Positions 24,072 to 33,317 of a stretch of 64,000 nt of DNA are shown piece after piece. Every line of letters starts with the position of its first letter. The stretch's first letter is position 1. The stretch lies in the NCBI GenBank assembly GCA_947503285.1, contig CANNDD010000002.1, positions 434,001-498,000 of the forward strand, read 5' to 3'. The notes below the pieces were generated by a model that saw only the letters and a program-made list of their open reading frames with translations, was not told the DNA's origin and did not search any database. Source of the stretch: an uncultured Croceitalea sp. GTDB lineage: Bacteria > Bacteroidota > Bacteroidia > Flavobacteriales > Flavobacteriaceae. Made by a program: the position numbers and the translations under genes.

Positions 24072-24822
24072 TTTTTTTAAGGATATAAGCAGTTAGGAAA
24101 GGTGTGATTTTGAATGAATCCGTAATCTCAAAAGAAGCTTCCCTGAACGTTTTTGACCACTCTTTCTTACTATAAAAGTGAAAAGCTCCTAGACTAAAAG
24201 CCATGATATTGGCCAAGTCTCGTTGGTGCTCAACGACAATAAACCACCCCTCCGCCATTAATATCCGATTGACTTCCTTGAAGAAATCAGTTCGTTCTTT
24301 AGCATTTCTGATTTCATGAGCGGACAATAAGCCAAAAGCAATATCAATAGTCCCATTTTGCATGGGTATATTGGTGGTCTGTATCTTTATGGTATTAGGA
24401 TAAGAAGGATATGCCTTTCTTGCCCTTTTTATGGAAACTTCCGTATGCTTCAAAGGATCATAGAAATCAAAAACGTTCAGTTTGGCTTCCATGAATTTAT
24501 TCTTGATTAGTATGCTTGTTTCATCAAATCCGGCGTTGATATTTGCAATGTTGTCTGCTTTAGGGAGTTTTACTTTGTCAAGCCAAGTAAACTCATACAG
24601 ATCGGAATAATCATAAACATACCAAGATACTAGCAGCGATACCAAAATATTTAAGACAGCTAAGAGTATGGCAACATTGAACCACGTCTGAAGTGATGCT
24701 GGAACCAAAAATAGAGCCGCCAAAACCAATGTGATAATAAATACTCCTGCCAAGACATAGAAATGCCAATTGAAACGAATGATATTGACAACTCCTTGAA
24801 ACGGTTTTCTTAACTGCCCCAT
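24055..24822 (-). CDS. Membrane-anchored class I SAM methyltransferase-like protein
   Basis: A 255-aa protein. Two helices at the N-terminus (about 20-45 and 48-68) precede a soluble part with features of a Rossmann methyltransferase: NINAGFDET (about 93-101) where motif I would lie, the later acidic turn FDFYDPLKHTEVS, GTIDIAFGLLSAHE as motif IV, and NRILMAEGWFIVVEHQ as motif V/VI. The glycine-rich SAM loop (normally GxGxG) is not canonical, so activity is uncertain. It overlaps the DUF2071 gene upstream by 13 bases and the small membrane gene downstream. Substrate unknown; a lipid or small molecule is possible because of the membrane anchor. Confidence 0.7.
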   Translation of the reverse strand: MGQLRKPFQGVVNIIRFNWHFYVLAGVFIITLVLAALFLVPASLQTWFNVAILLAVLNILVSLLVSWYVYDYSDLYEFTWLDKVKLPKADNIANINAGFDETSILIKNKFMEAKLNVFDFYDPLKHTEVSIKRARKAYPSYPNTIKIQTTNIPMQNGTIDIAFGLLSAHEIRNAKERTDFFKEVNRILMAEGWFIVVEHQRDLANIMAFSLGAFHFYSKKEWSKTFREASFEITDSFKITPFLTAYILKKNGNTP

Positions 24823-25550
24823 CGTTCCTTCTTTCCTTTTTTCCAGTAATATGGAATATTTTCAATAATAAAAGCATTGGCCAAAATGGGGCTTTTCAAA
24901 TTTAGGGTGTCCCAAAAAGAAACTTGATAATCCAGCATGGCAATAGGTCTAGGTTTCCAATTTTGCCTCACCCCTTCTATAATCAAAACTTCTTTTCTCT
25001 GGGGCTGATAAGTGAATGTAAAGGGTAAAGGCCCGGCGAAGCGTCTAGCTTCTTTCCAATCTGAAAAGGGAGAGTGTTTGGGAACTACGACATTTCTCTT
25101 CGACATGTCAGCTTTAATCTTTAATCCCGATTTTGCTGAACTTATTTCCACTAAACCATTATTTTCTTCTCTATGAATATCGATTTTACGGTAATGGTAA
25201 TGAGTAAACATATTTCCAAAAAACGCCATCTTCCTTTTGTCGGTTTCCGACTTCAGAATATATAGCCCTCTTAGCCTTTTGCCCGCATTTGTTGTGTGCC
25301 TGACAAAAATGCGATATCCAATCAGAAAAAAATCATTGCCCATAAACTTAGGCAATCCTTTTGGTCGCAAGTGCTTCGTTTGAACCATTGCCACCGCAAC
25401 AAAGGCCCAAGTGTCCTCGAAAGTATCGAGCTCCAAACAGTCCGGAATCAGATTTTCCAATTCTTTTTTTGGAAACGCAAAAGTCAAGACCAGTGAACTT
25501 TCAAAAAAAGCCTCAACCGCAAAAGGATGGTTCTTTAAGAATCCGAGCAT
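24810..25550 (-). CDS. DUF2071 (YqjF-like) protein
   Basis: A 246-aa soluble protein resembling the DUF2071/YqjF family, related to acetoacetate-decarboxylase-like folds: an N-terminal AFPKKELENLIPDCLELDTF, the core FVAVAMVQTKHLRPKG, and GYRIFVRHTTNAGKRLRGLY. No enzymatic activity is established for the family. It lies 7 bases downstream of the DoxX-like gene and overlaps the methyltransferase-like gene, so these are expressed together. Confidence 0.75.
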   Translation of the reverse strand: MLGFLKNHPFAVEAFFESSLVLTFAFPKKELENLIPDCLELDTFEDTWAFVAVAMVQTKHLRPKGLPKFMGNDFFLIGYRIFVRHTTNAGKRLRGLYILKSETDKRKMAFFGNMFTHYHYRKIDIHREENNGLVEISSAKSGLKIKADMSKRNVVVPKHSPFSDWKEARRFAGPLPFTFTYQPQRKEVLIIEGVRQNWKPRPIAMLDYQVSFWDTLNLKSPILANAFIIENIPYYWKKGKKERWGS

Positions 25551-25557
25551 ACTATGA

Positions 25558-25941
25558 TTATGGTTTTATCCTATTTCTTAGATGATACGCATGAAAGTAT
25601 ACGATAAGTACAAATAAAAATGCAAAAAGGGCATTGAACTTTCCCCATAACAACAGATTTTGAACAAGAATGAATTCAAGAATATTCATAATAGTGACCA
25701 CTAGAATCTGAACGATGGCATTCAGACGTGGTTTAAAACCACTCAAAATCCAAATGCCCATTCCGATTTCCGCAAGGCCGATGGCAAATGTCAAAGGTCT
25801 TGAATAATCTTCGCTAAGTATCCTACCTACAATCTCTTGGTGCCGAGGAACTAGGTTAAGTACTTTACAAAAAAGTCCATTGATAAACCAAACAACTGCA
25901 ATGAGGTAGGTCAGTACTTTATGGACAGTTGGATTGTTCAT
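25558..25941 (-). CDS. DoxX-like membrane protein
   Basis: A 127-aa protein with four helices (about 8-25, 47-68, 74-95, 99-118). The signatures FINGLFCKV near the start and AIGLAEIGMGIWILSGFKPR in the second helix match DoxX-like proteins, whose members are linked to thiol or quinone redox functions. It heads the four-gene operon with DUF2071, the methyltransferase-like protein and the small membrane protein. Role unknown. Confidence 0.75.
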   Translation of the reverse strand: MNNPTVHKVLTYLIAVVWFINGLFCKVLNLVPRHQEIVGRILSEDYSRPLTFAIGLAEIGMGIWILSGFKPRLNAIVQILVVTIMNILEFILVQNLLLWGKFNALFAFLFVLIVYFHAYHLRNRIKP

Positions 25942-26295
25942 ATTCCGATTTCTTTAAAATCACATTAAATGTATTGCTAATTTATAGCATTACACCACTA
26001 AATCTTCGAAGCTTCAATGACCAATAATATAAGCGTTCCACCTGTTCCATTTGAGCCTTGATGGTCTAGAGGTATTCGGTTTAAAAGCTTATATAGCGCA
26101 AAAAGCTTATAGATTCGACGTTATTTAACTCGAAAGTATCATATCAGCATCATATTAAAAGTATAACTATATGAAAAAGAACAAGGCGGGATATTCAAGA
26201 TAATATGCATTAGAGACACAAGATTTCTTGACTGAGCTAACCTAGTTGTAGTTAAGCCTTTATTTTAGTATCAGTAGAAATAGGAAAACCCTAAA
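25942..26295. other. Intergenic region without a recognisable feature
   Basis: Divergent promoter region between the DoxX-like operon and the zinc-ribbon gene. It is A/T-rich; I find no open frame, tRNA or strong hairpin. Confidence 0.5.
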
Positions 26296-26607
26296 ATGGA
26301 ATCAGTTACCTACAGACGATGTCAAGCATGTGCAACCATCAACGAGAATCGAGATTATTGTAAAAATTGCGGCGCCTTAATCAATCTGTCACTGAAACGA
26401 CAGATTGAAAGGGAGCGGAGCGAAAAGAAGAAAACCGAAGCAAAAAGACTTCAGGAACCGGACGCTATTACAAAGTTCTTCAACCATATCCGACATCATC
26501 GTAATCCAATAATCAGGGGTTTGGGAAGGATTGTATATTCTGTCTGGGTAGTAATTTTTGGAATAGGGGCTTTCTTAGCATATCTCATAGGTTATATTGC
26601 TGCGTAA
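26296..26607 (+). CDS. Zinc-ribbon membrane protein
   Basis: A 103-aa protein. The N-terminus holds a zinc ribbon with C9, C12, C22 and C25 (CQACATINENRDYCKNCG). A highly charged middle (about 35-60) is followed by one helix near the C-terminus (YSVWVVIFGIGAFLAYLIGY). It shares one base with the next gene (TAATG), so they are translationally coupled. Possibly a membrane-tethered sensor or scaffold; function unknown. Confidence 0.75.
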   Translation: MESVTYRRCQACATINENRDYCKNCGALINLSLKRQIERERSEKKKTEAKRLQEPDAITKFFNHIRHHRNPIIRGLGRIVYSVWVVIFGIGAFLAYLIGYIAA

Positions 26608-27014
26608 TGGCTGGTTTTAAGGAAACTTCAGGGGTACACACCGCCTATTTTTCATGGGTTGGGAGAGCACTTTTTTTGGCTATGATAGTGTTGTCTTCTT
26701 CTATTTATTTACTACAGCAATGTGAAATACCAATACCCAAATGGGTTAATAACTATATGAACGATTTTTTGTGTATGCCCATTGTACTCTCCATTTGCTT
26801 GGTTGTGGTCCGAAAATTACAAGGCAGGCATACCCATCGGCTACCCTGGTGGGTAATTTTCTGCCTCACCCTATATTTTTCCCTCTATTTTGAGTATTAC
26901 CTTCCCCAGGTTTCCATACGTTATACTTCAGACATTATAGATGTTTTGCTCTATTTTGCAGGAGCTTTACTATTCTTTTTATTTACCATGTTGAAACCGA
27001 TAAAAAAGGAATAA
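26607..27014 (+). CDS. Four-helix membrane protein coupled to the zinc-ribbon gene
   Basis: A 135-aa protein with about four helices (20-38, 52-68, 78-98, 108-128). Its ATG overlaps the stop of the zinc-ribbon gene. Similar proteins in Bacteroidota carry an unverified annotation as magnesium-citrate transporters, but I see no transporter motif and would call it hypothetical. Confidence 0.7.
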   Translation: MAGFKETSGVHTAYFSWVGRALFLAMIVLSSSIYLLQQCEIPIPKWVNNYMNDFLCMPIVLSICLVVVRKLQGRHTHRLPWWVIFCLTLYFSLYFEYYLPQVSIRYTSDIIDVLLYFAGALLFFLFTMLKPIKKE

Positions 27015-27474
27015 CAGAGGCGGATGACAAGTAACATCGAGTGGGATTCCGGCTCTTGAAGACTGTGATTGAAATATTCGATACCATGGCCACTCTTTGT
27101 ATGGTAGCTACTTTTGGGAATAAAAGTTTTCGGAGTGGATTTGATGTATACTATTTCCGTAAAATAGGATATCGGTAACCAGCTTAATTTAGTGGCACCC
27201 ACCACGTATATACAATACAATGTCAACAATACCGCAGTAAGACTTATAAACTGGGCAACTTAATGCTAAACAATAGGTTGGCGATAGCCCGATGACTCAA
27301 AATCGTACTACAGATGGGGTGTTATATCTTTCTTAATGTGGTTATAAGGGTTTCCTTCATCTTCGCTTATTTTCAACATTTGCGTACCGATGCTTTTTCT
27401 AAAAGCGTCTTTGCCTCGTATTTCAAAAGGGTTCCGTATCTTTTATAGCCCATTAGATATGTAAATGGTTCAGA
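27015..27474. other. 460-bp intergenic region, no supported gene
   Basis: Read on both strands without finding a plausible coding region, tRNA or repeat. It must contain the promoter of the histidine kinase, but I cannot assign boxes with confidence. Confidence 0.5.
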
Positions 27475-29526
27475 ATGAAATGCGCAACAGCCTTATTCTT
27501 TTTTTTCTCGGTATGTACGGCTAGCGGCCAATTGCAGAAAAAGGATAGCGTGCTTGATTTGTGCAAGAGGGCCAGTGACCCTATCCAAAAAGCTACCTAT
27601 CTTAATTATATAGCCCAGAACCTCTTGGGTCAAAATTCTGATAGTGTTATCATATACGGAAAAAAAGCGCTAGCGCTCAGCAAGCGAAACAATGATGTTT
27701 ATAGTAGGGTAGAAAGTCTGCGTTCGGTTGCCATGGGTTACAGCTATGCCGCCAAATTTGATGAAGGACTTGATGTCGCCAGAAAAGCATTGAAAATGGC
27801 ACAGAACAGTAACATTCCACGTGCCAAAAGAAGGGCATTGGCTACAATGGCCTATATGTATTACAATAAAGAGGAGATTGATTCTTTATTGAAATACGAT
27901 TTGTTGGCCCTGGAGATCACTGAAAAAATTGGGCCAGCGGACGAATTATTGAATGCCTATAATGATTTGGCCCTCGACTACTCGATGAAAGGATATTACA
28001 GCAAAAGCCTTGACTATTTTCTTAAAGGATTGCGCTTATGTGAACAGCTCAAAATCAAAGATTCTAGACTAGCTAACGTATACCATAACCTAGGCAACCT
28101 ATATGAACAGCTCAATCAATCTAAGAATGCGCTGGAGAGCCATCAAAAAGCGTTGGAAATTATCGAAGGTCCTATCGAAACGAGGTTACGGCTTCGTATC
28201 AATTGTTATATAAGCCTGGCAAGGGCCTATCTTCAACAAGGATATTTGGAACCGGCGCGCTATTATGCAGACGGTGCCCTGAATTTGATAGGGCAGGCGG
28301 AATTTGATACTTCATCGTTGTTATACCACGTATTCACGATACAAGGTAATATCTCAGAGAAAAAAAACCTTAACCGTGCCGTTCTAGGGCATTACACCGA
28401 GGCCAAAAAGAATGCCGATGCCTCTGGGCATTTTATTTTAAAGGGAAGGGCCAGGCTTAATATTTCAAACTTTTACATCAGCTTGGGTGAGATCGATAAT
28501 GCCACAATGAACTTGGATTCCGTTGAGCAATTTGCCAAAAAGAGCGGTGATCTTAAACAGCAGCGTGATTTTTACCGCACCAAAGCACGTATAGATTCTT
28601 TAAAGGGTGACTTGATATCATACGGAGAAAGCATCTTCAAGTTTATACAATATCAAGATAGCTTGGCTTCGGTCGAAAAACAGAAAGCACTTGATGTACT
28701 GCAGATTGAATACGACACCGAATTAAAAGATAACGAAATCGCCCTTTTGCAACGTGAAAATGAGATACGCTCCATAAAGCAAAAGCAAATGACACAACTT
28801 CAATTTGGCCTCATTGTACTGACATTATTATTACTATGCTTTATACTGGTACTTTACAAAAGGTATTCAGACAAACAACGCTCTATAAAACTTATAGCAT
28901 CTAAAAACGAAGAGAACAAACTATTGGTCAAAGAGACACATCATAGGGTTAAGAATAACCTGCAGATTATGTTGAGCTTGCTTAGTTCGAAGGCAGAATA
29001 TCTGCAAGAAGATACCCCTGGGTTCAAGATTGTCGAAGAGAGTAAGAGGCGTATCAGGTCGTTGGCGCTTATTCATGAAGAGCTTTATCAAAACACCACA
29101 CTTTCTAGCATTAATTTAAGGGTCTACCTTGAAAAGTTATTGACCCTTATAGAAAAATCCCTTTCATCAGATACCACCCAAGTGAACATAAAGACCTATA
29201 TCGCCAACGTCGAAATTAGAATGAGTATGGCAGTATCTTTAGGTCTAATCGTGAACGAGTTGGTCAGTAACGTTTATAAATATGCCTTCCGAAATCGAAA
29301 ACAGGGTAACATTACCGTGCGATTTGTACGTTCTAAACCTGGTTATTTTTATCTGCATGTTGAAGATGATGGTATTGGGCTACCGCCTGATTTTGACCTT
29401 CATGCCTTGAACTCACTCGGGCTACAACTTGTGAAAGGTCTAGCTGAACAATGTAATGGCTCTGTCAGTATTGACACATCAGAAAAAGGATCACGATTTA
29501 GTGTACTCTTAAAAACTGAGGAATAG
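27475..29526 (+). CDS. TPR histidine kinase of the HisKA_2 class
   Basis: A 683-aa sensor kinase. A signal peptide (to about residue 19, ASGQLQ) leads to a periplasmic array of tetratricopeptide repeats (about 40-400), one membrane helix (about 441-463), and a cytoplasmic kinase. The phospho-acceptor His is in ETHHRVKNNLQ (H489/H490), the HisKA_2 form. Nucleotide-binding boxes are NELVSNVYKY, DDGIGLPPDF and LGLQLVKGLAE. This architecture (TPR, membrane, HisKA_2, HATPase) is common in Bacteroidota and usually signals to LytTR-type or other response regulators. No response regulator lies in the window, so it is an orphan here. Confidence 0.9.
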   Translation: MKCATALFFFFSVCTASGQLQKKDSVLDLCKRASDPIQKATYLNYIAQNLLGQNSDSVIIYGKKALALSKRNNDVYSRVESLRSVAMGYSYAAKFDEGLDVARKALKMAQNSNIPRAKRRALATMAYMYYNKEEIDSLLKYDLLALEITEKIGPADELLNAYNDLALDYSMKGYYSKSLDYFLKGLRLCEQLKIKDSRLANVYHNLGNLYEQLNQSKNALESHQKALEIIEGPIETRLRLRINCYISLARAYLQQGYLEPARYYADGALNLIGQAEFDTSSLLYHVFTIQGNISEKKNLNRAVLGHYTEAKKNADASGHFILKGRARLNISNFYISLGEIDNATMNLDSVEQFAKKSGDLKQQRDFYRTKARIDSLKGDLISYGESIFKFIQYQDSLASVEKQKALDVLQIEYDTELKDNEIALLQRENEIRSIKQKQMTQLQFGLIVLTLLLLCFILVLYKRYSDKQRSIKLIASKNEENKLLVKETHHRVKNNLQIMLSLLSSKAEYLQEDTPGFKIVEESKRRIRSLALIHEELYQNTTLSSINLRVYLEKLLTLIEKSLSSDTTQVNIKTYIANVEIRMSMAVSLGLIVNELVSNVYKYAFRNRKQGNITVRFVRSKPGYFYLHVEDDGIGLPPDFDLHALNSLGLQLVKGLAEQCNGSVSIDTSEKGSRFSVLLKTEE

Positions 29527-29809
29527 AACCAAATACCTAAAAAGATACCAAGAAAAGGGGTAAAAGTATTTTCCAGGGCTACGCGGCAAATTCAAAGTGA
29601 CTGTAGCATTAAAAAATATAGGGTAAAGGGCTGCTGATTCGATAAAATCATTGATATCGATAATATCTCTTGTCGTAGCCCTCCTAGTTTGGATAAAAAG
29701 GAGAGCATAGTATGGGATATTTCTTTTCTTTTTGAAAAATCATGGAACAAATGAATACTGTTAAAATTCCTTGAGTACCTTTAGAATAACTTAATAAAAA
29801 CGAAAAACC

Positions 29810-29989
29810 ATGAGCTTAAAAACTTTAAGAATACTAGGTGCACTCCTGTTTGTAATTGGTATCACAATGGCATGTACAGAGGATAATTCGGATCAGGCAC
29901 TGTATAATCTAGAGACGAATACAGAAGCAAGTGAATTTGCGGGTTGTCCTGATGGTAGTTGTTCAAACCAATGTGCCACATGTCAATAA
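29810..29989 (+). CDS. 59-aa lipoprotein with Cys-rich tail
   Basis: An overlooked short gene: ATG at 29810, TAA at 29987. It starts MSLKTLRILGALLFVIGITM then AC, a lipoprotein leader with Cys22 as the lipidated residue. After a short Asn/Glu-rich linker it ends FAGCPDGSCSNQCATCQ, four Cys spaced C-x4-C-x3-C-x2-C. That pattern could bind a metal or form disulfides at the cell surface, or it could be a small secreted peptide. It sits alone, 283 bases after the histidine kinase and 214 before the CHAT protease gene. The leader plus patterned Cys make it very likely real; function unknown. Confidence 0.7.
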   Translation: MSLKTLRILGALLFVIGITMACTEDNSDQALYNLETNTEASEFAGCPDGSCSNQCATCQ

Positions 29990-30203
29990 CGGTGTTTATT
30001 AATTCAATAAAGACAGAACTCGACATCTTTTGCCAAAGAGCAAAAAATAATTCGTATTTAAACAAAAAATTTCAAAATGATTCGGGGGCATAGAACACTT
30101 TTATGCTTTTGAGAATCAAAAGGCCTTGGATAATCTTAATTTAACGTCAATTTTTTGATTATTTTGCAATAAACGAGAACATTTATTTCTTTATTCTTTT
30201 TCC

Positions 30204-33200
30204 TTGAAAAAAAAAGAACAATACCACCCGACTTTACTCCCCATTATCTTTTGTTTTTATATCACGGGCATTTTATGTGCTCAGCAAGATATAAATCTTA
30301 AGAGCTACAACGAGTCAATAGATACTTTCTATGAAGTTTTAATAAACGGAGGAACTAAAAAATATGACTCCTTAATCCCTAAGTTGGCAAACTTAGAAAT
30401 CAAACTAAAAAAAGACCACCCAAAGGAATATGTAGGGGCATTGGTGTTTCAAGCTCGTATGTTAACCATGCGCAGGAGAATGCAAGCGGCTCAGAACAAA
30501 TTACGGCTGGCAAAGTACAATTATGTAAAATTGAATGTAATGGTGCCCGCCTATGAACAGGTATTTCATTTTCTGGATGGGTATTTAAAGTTACAGATAA
30601 CCAGAAAGTATGATTATGAGGGAACGCAATCTGCGTTGGAGAAGATCAAAAAATATAAGGAGGTAGACGAAGTAGTTCTGGCTCAAATGGAAGAAAACGT
30701 TGGGAAAACAGATATTGATTTTGCCAATTACAATAAAGCTTTAGAACATTTTAAAAAAGCCAAGGACATCTACCATAAGAAGGGCTTAAGACTTTTGGAA
30801 GCCGGGGCTTTGAATTTAATGGGAGTTGCGCATGATGGACTGGAAAACCTGGACAGTGTACTGTATTACAGCGAGCTTTCTATCCAAGAGTTTGAAGCGC
30901 TTAAAAATCCAAACTACTTAGGCCTAGCATCTGCAACCTACAATGTGGGACTTTTGTATCATGATCGATTAAATAATGCAAATCGTGCAGAAGCTTATTA
31001 CAAAAAAGCGGTTGTCTATGATATTAAGGATGCGGGAGAGACCAATCCCTATTTATGCGTTGATTATCGTGCCTTGGCCGAAACTTATATTCTAAAAAAT
31101 GATATTACCAAAGCGTTGTTATATGCTGAAAAAGCTGTGGAACAAGGTGAAAAGTATTTTGGAAAAAACGACTCAAGAACGGCCCAAGCAATGCTTGTTC
31201 TTTCCAAAACCCACCTCATCAAAGGTAATATTGAACGTGCCAATTTCTACGTAGAAATGGCCTCTGACATATTTGGCGGAATGGTATCGGAAAATCATCG
31301 ATGGTTTGTAGATACCTATTTTGCAACAGCTGAAATCAGAAAATCAGAAAATAAAAATTTAGAAGCCGAAGTATTATGGGAAAAAGCCTTGGCCATATCA
31401 AAACGTATAGAAAGAGAGCTTTATATAATTCAAGCCTATGAGAAATTAACGCTTCACCACGAAGAAAACGGCAACTACCCGAGGGCAATAAAGTATTCAG
31501 ATAGTCTTGCCATACTTCTCAAAAACAAATTTAAAGAAGCCAAATATCGTCAATGGAATCAGCGCCTTATGAATTTGAGATTAAGGCAATCGGCAAGTAA
31601 CCATAAGATTTTAGCAAGTGAAATAGAAGAATTAAAAATCGATTTTCCCTCTAAAAGGTCAAACCCTGCATTGTGGTTATCACTCTTAGAAATTCAGTTA
31701 GATCCCATACCTATCTCAAATGATCAGATAGAGGACTGCAAAAAAAATCTAGATATGCTATTGGACTTAATAGCGTTAAGCAGAAATAACTTTTCGAATC
31801 AACAAAACCGTATTTTTTATAATAAAAAGTTACAACGTCTTATTGAGAAGGGTCTGTATACAGCATTCATGGCGTATCAAAAAACAAATGATTTGTTTTT
31901 TAAAGACATAGTATTCAAGTTGATGGAGGTCAACAAAAATTCGGCCCTACTCGAAGGGTTACAGAATGTGCGGTACAAAAAAATCGGAAAGGTACCTCCA
32001 AGCCTAATAACATTGGAGCAGGAAACGCTAGAGGCCCTTCAGGATACAAAACAGAATATCCTCTATTTGTACAATAAAAAAAAGATTGATTCTGTAAAGT
32101 TGAGAAGCTTAAAGAACAGATTGATCACATTAGATGCAAAAAATGACAGTATCAATCAAGTATTAGTTAAGGCTTTTCCAAAATACCGTCAGCTTAAAAA
32201 GCTAAGTGTGAAGCAGTCTTATCAAGAATACCGTAAAAACTACCAAAAATCTGATGAAGTGGTATTGGAGTATCTACTTGGAGAAAAAGGATGGTACCGG
32301 TTTATGATGACAAATGATCATGTTACTATTGAAAGATTTGATAATGTAGAAGAGCTTCGTGATATGATACACAAGCTTAGAAAGGGTTTGCTAGGTAGAA
32401 AAAAGATTGCTAAAGCATGCAAACAACTATATTCATGGCTTATACCAGACTTGCCTAAAACAATAAACACTGTTTCAGTTGTTGCAGATGACGTCCTTAG
32501 TTTCGTGCCATTTGAAATTCTTAATAATGGTAGTGGTTATTTATTTGAGAAATATGCGCTGCGCTATGGGGGGTCGTTACAGTTACTTAAGGAACAGGGT
32601 TTAATTGCCAAAGAAGGTGAAAAATGGTGCGGGTTTGCCCCTGAATACACCGAAAACGTACTTCCCAGAAACCAGAAAGAGGTCCAAGAAATTGGAAAAT
32701 TAATTCAAGGAGAAGTCTTTTTAAGAAAAGAAGCAACAAAAACCAATTTTATTAACAATGCAACTGGAAAAGATATACTTCACTTAGCATTACATACAGA
32801 GCTGGACAAGGTCAACCCTATGAACAACAGAATGTTATTTTCAAAGGATAGCACCGAAATAGAGGAAAGCAGAGCACTCACAGCTTCGGAGGTTTACGGT
32901 TTGGAGCTAGACGCTAACTTGGTAGTTTTAAGTTCCTGTAATACAGGTTTTGGTAAGTTGGAAAGTGGTGAGGGAGTGATGAACATATCCCGGGCATTTA
33001 CTTATGCTGGGGTTTCGTCTACACTAATCAGTCTTTGGAAGGTTCCTGATAAAGAAACCGCCCAAATCATGACCTACTTTTACAAGTTCCTAAAAAAAGG
33101 ACAATCCAAAGACGTTGCATTACAAAATGCCAAATTGGAGTACCTGGCCAATACCGAAGATGAATTACTGAAGCATCCTTATTATTGGGCAGGTTTTATA

Positions 33201-33317
33201 GTTTCTGGAGACACCTCCCCCATAGTTGAAAAGTACTATTGGCCTTGGCTCTTAGTAGTCTTAGGCATTGTTTTGTCAGTTCTCTTATTCCGAAAAAAAT
33301 CAGTCGAGCGTCTTTAA
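30204..33317 (+). CDS. TPR-CHAT caspase-like protease with C-terminal membrane anchor
   Basis: A 1037-aa protein starting at TTG (MKKKEQYHPTLLPIIFCFYI); no in-frame ATG is near and the leader follows directly. A signal peptide ends near ILCAQQD. Tetratricopeptide repeats cover about 35-480 and a helical linker about 480-690. The CHAT domain (about 690-1000) carries the catalytic dyad: H864 in LHLALHT and C912 in LSSCNTG, plus GVSSTLISLWKVPD and HPYYWAGFI. A helix at about 1010-1030 anchors it. CHAT proteins are clan CD proteases related to caspases. Tail-to-tail with the anti-sigma-like gene (18-base overlap). Substrate unknown; the adjacent membrane anti-sigma partner is my candidate. Confidence 0.88.
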   Translation: MKKKEQYHPTLLPIIFCFYITGILCAQQDINLKSYNESIDTFYEVLINGGTKKYDSLIPKLANLEIKLKKDHPKEYVGALVFQARMLTMRRRMQAAQNKLRLAKYNYVKLNVMVPAYEQVFHFLDGYLKLQITRKYDYEGTQSALEKIKKYKEVDEVVLAQMEENVGKTDIDFANYNKALEHFKKAKDIYHKKGLRLLEAGALNLMGVAHDGLENLDSVLYYSELSIQEFEALKNPNYLGLASATYNVGLLYHDRLNNANRAEAYYKKAVVYDIKDAGETNPYLCVDYRALAETYILKNDITKALLYAEKAVEQGEKYFGKNDSRTAQAMLVLSKTHLIKGNIERANFYVEMASDIFGGMVSENHRWFVDTYFATAEIRKSENKNLEAEVLWEKALAISKRIERELYIIQAYEKLTLHHEENGNYPRAIKYSDSLAILLKNKFKEAKYRQWNQRLMNLRLRQSASNHKILASEIEELKIDFPSKRSNPALWLSLLEIQLDPIPISNDQIEDCKKNLDMLLDLIALSRNNFSNQQNRIFYNKKLQRLIEKGLYTAFMAYQKTNDLFFKDIVFKLMEVNKNSALLEGLQNVRYKKIGKVPPSLITLEQETLEALQDTKQNILYLYNKKKIDSVKLRSLKNRLITLDAKNDSINQVLVKAFPKYRQLKKLSVKQSYQEYRKNYQKSDEVVLEYLLGEKGWYRFMMTNDHVTIERFDNVEELRDMIHKLRKGLLGRKKIAKACKQLYSWLIPDLPKTINTVSVVADDVLSFVPFEILNNGSGYLFEKYALRYGGSLQLLKEQGLIAKEGEKWCGFAPEYTENVLPRNQKEVQEIGKLIQGEVFLRKEATKTNFINNATGKDILHLALHTELDKVNPMNNRMLFSKDSTEIEESRALTASEVYGLELDANLVVLSSCNTGFGKLESGEGVMNISRAFTYAGVSSTLISLWKVPDKETAQIMTYFYKFLKKGQSKDVALQNAKLEYLANTEDELLKHPYYWAGFIVSGDTSPIVEKYYWPWLLVVLGIVLSVLLFRKKSVERL

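Noticed and set aside
30001-30060. TTTTGC/GCAAAA stem after the 59-aa gene as a terminator
   Set aside because: The stem is only six base pairs and is followed by AAATAATT, not a T run; too weak to list.
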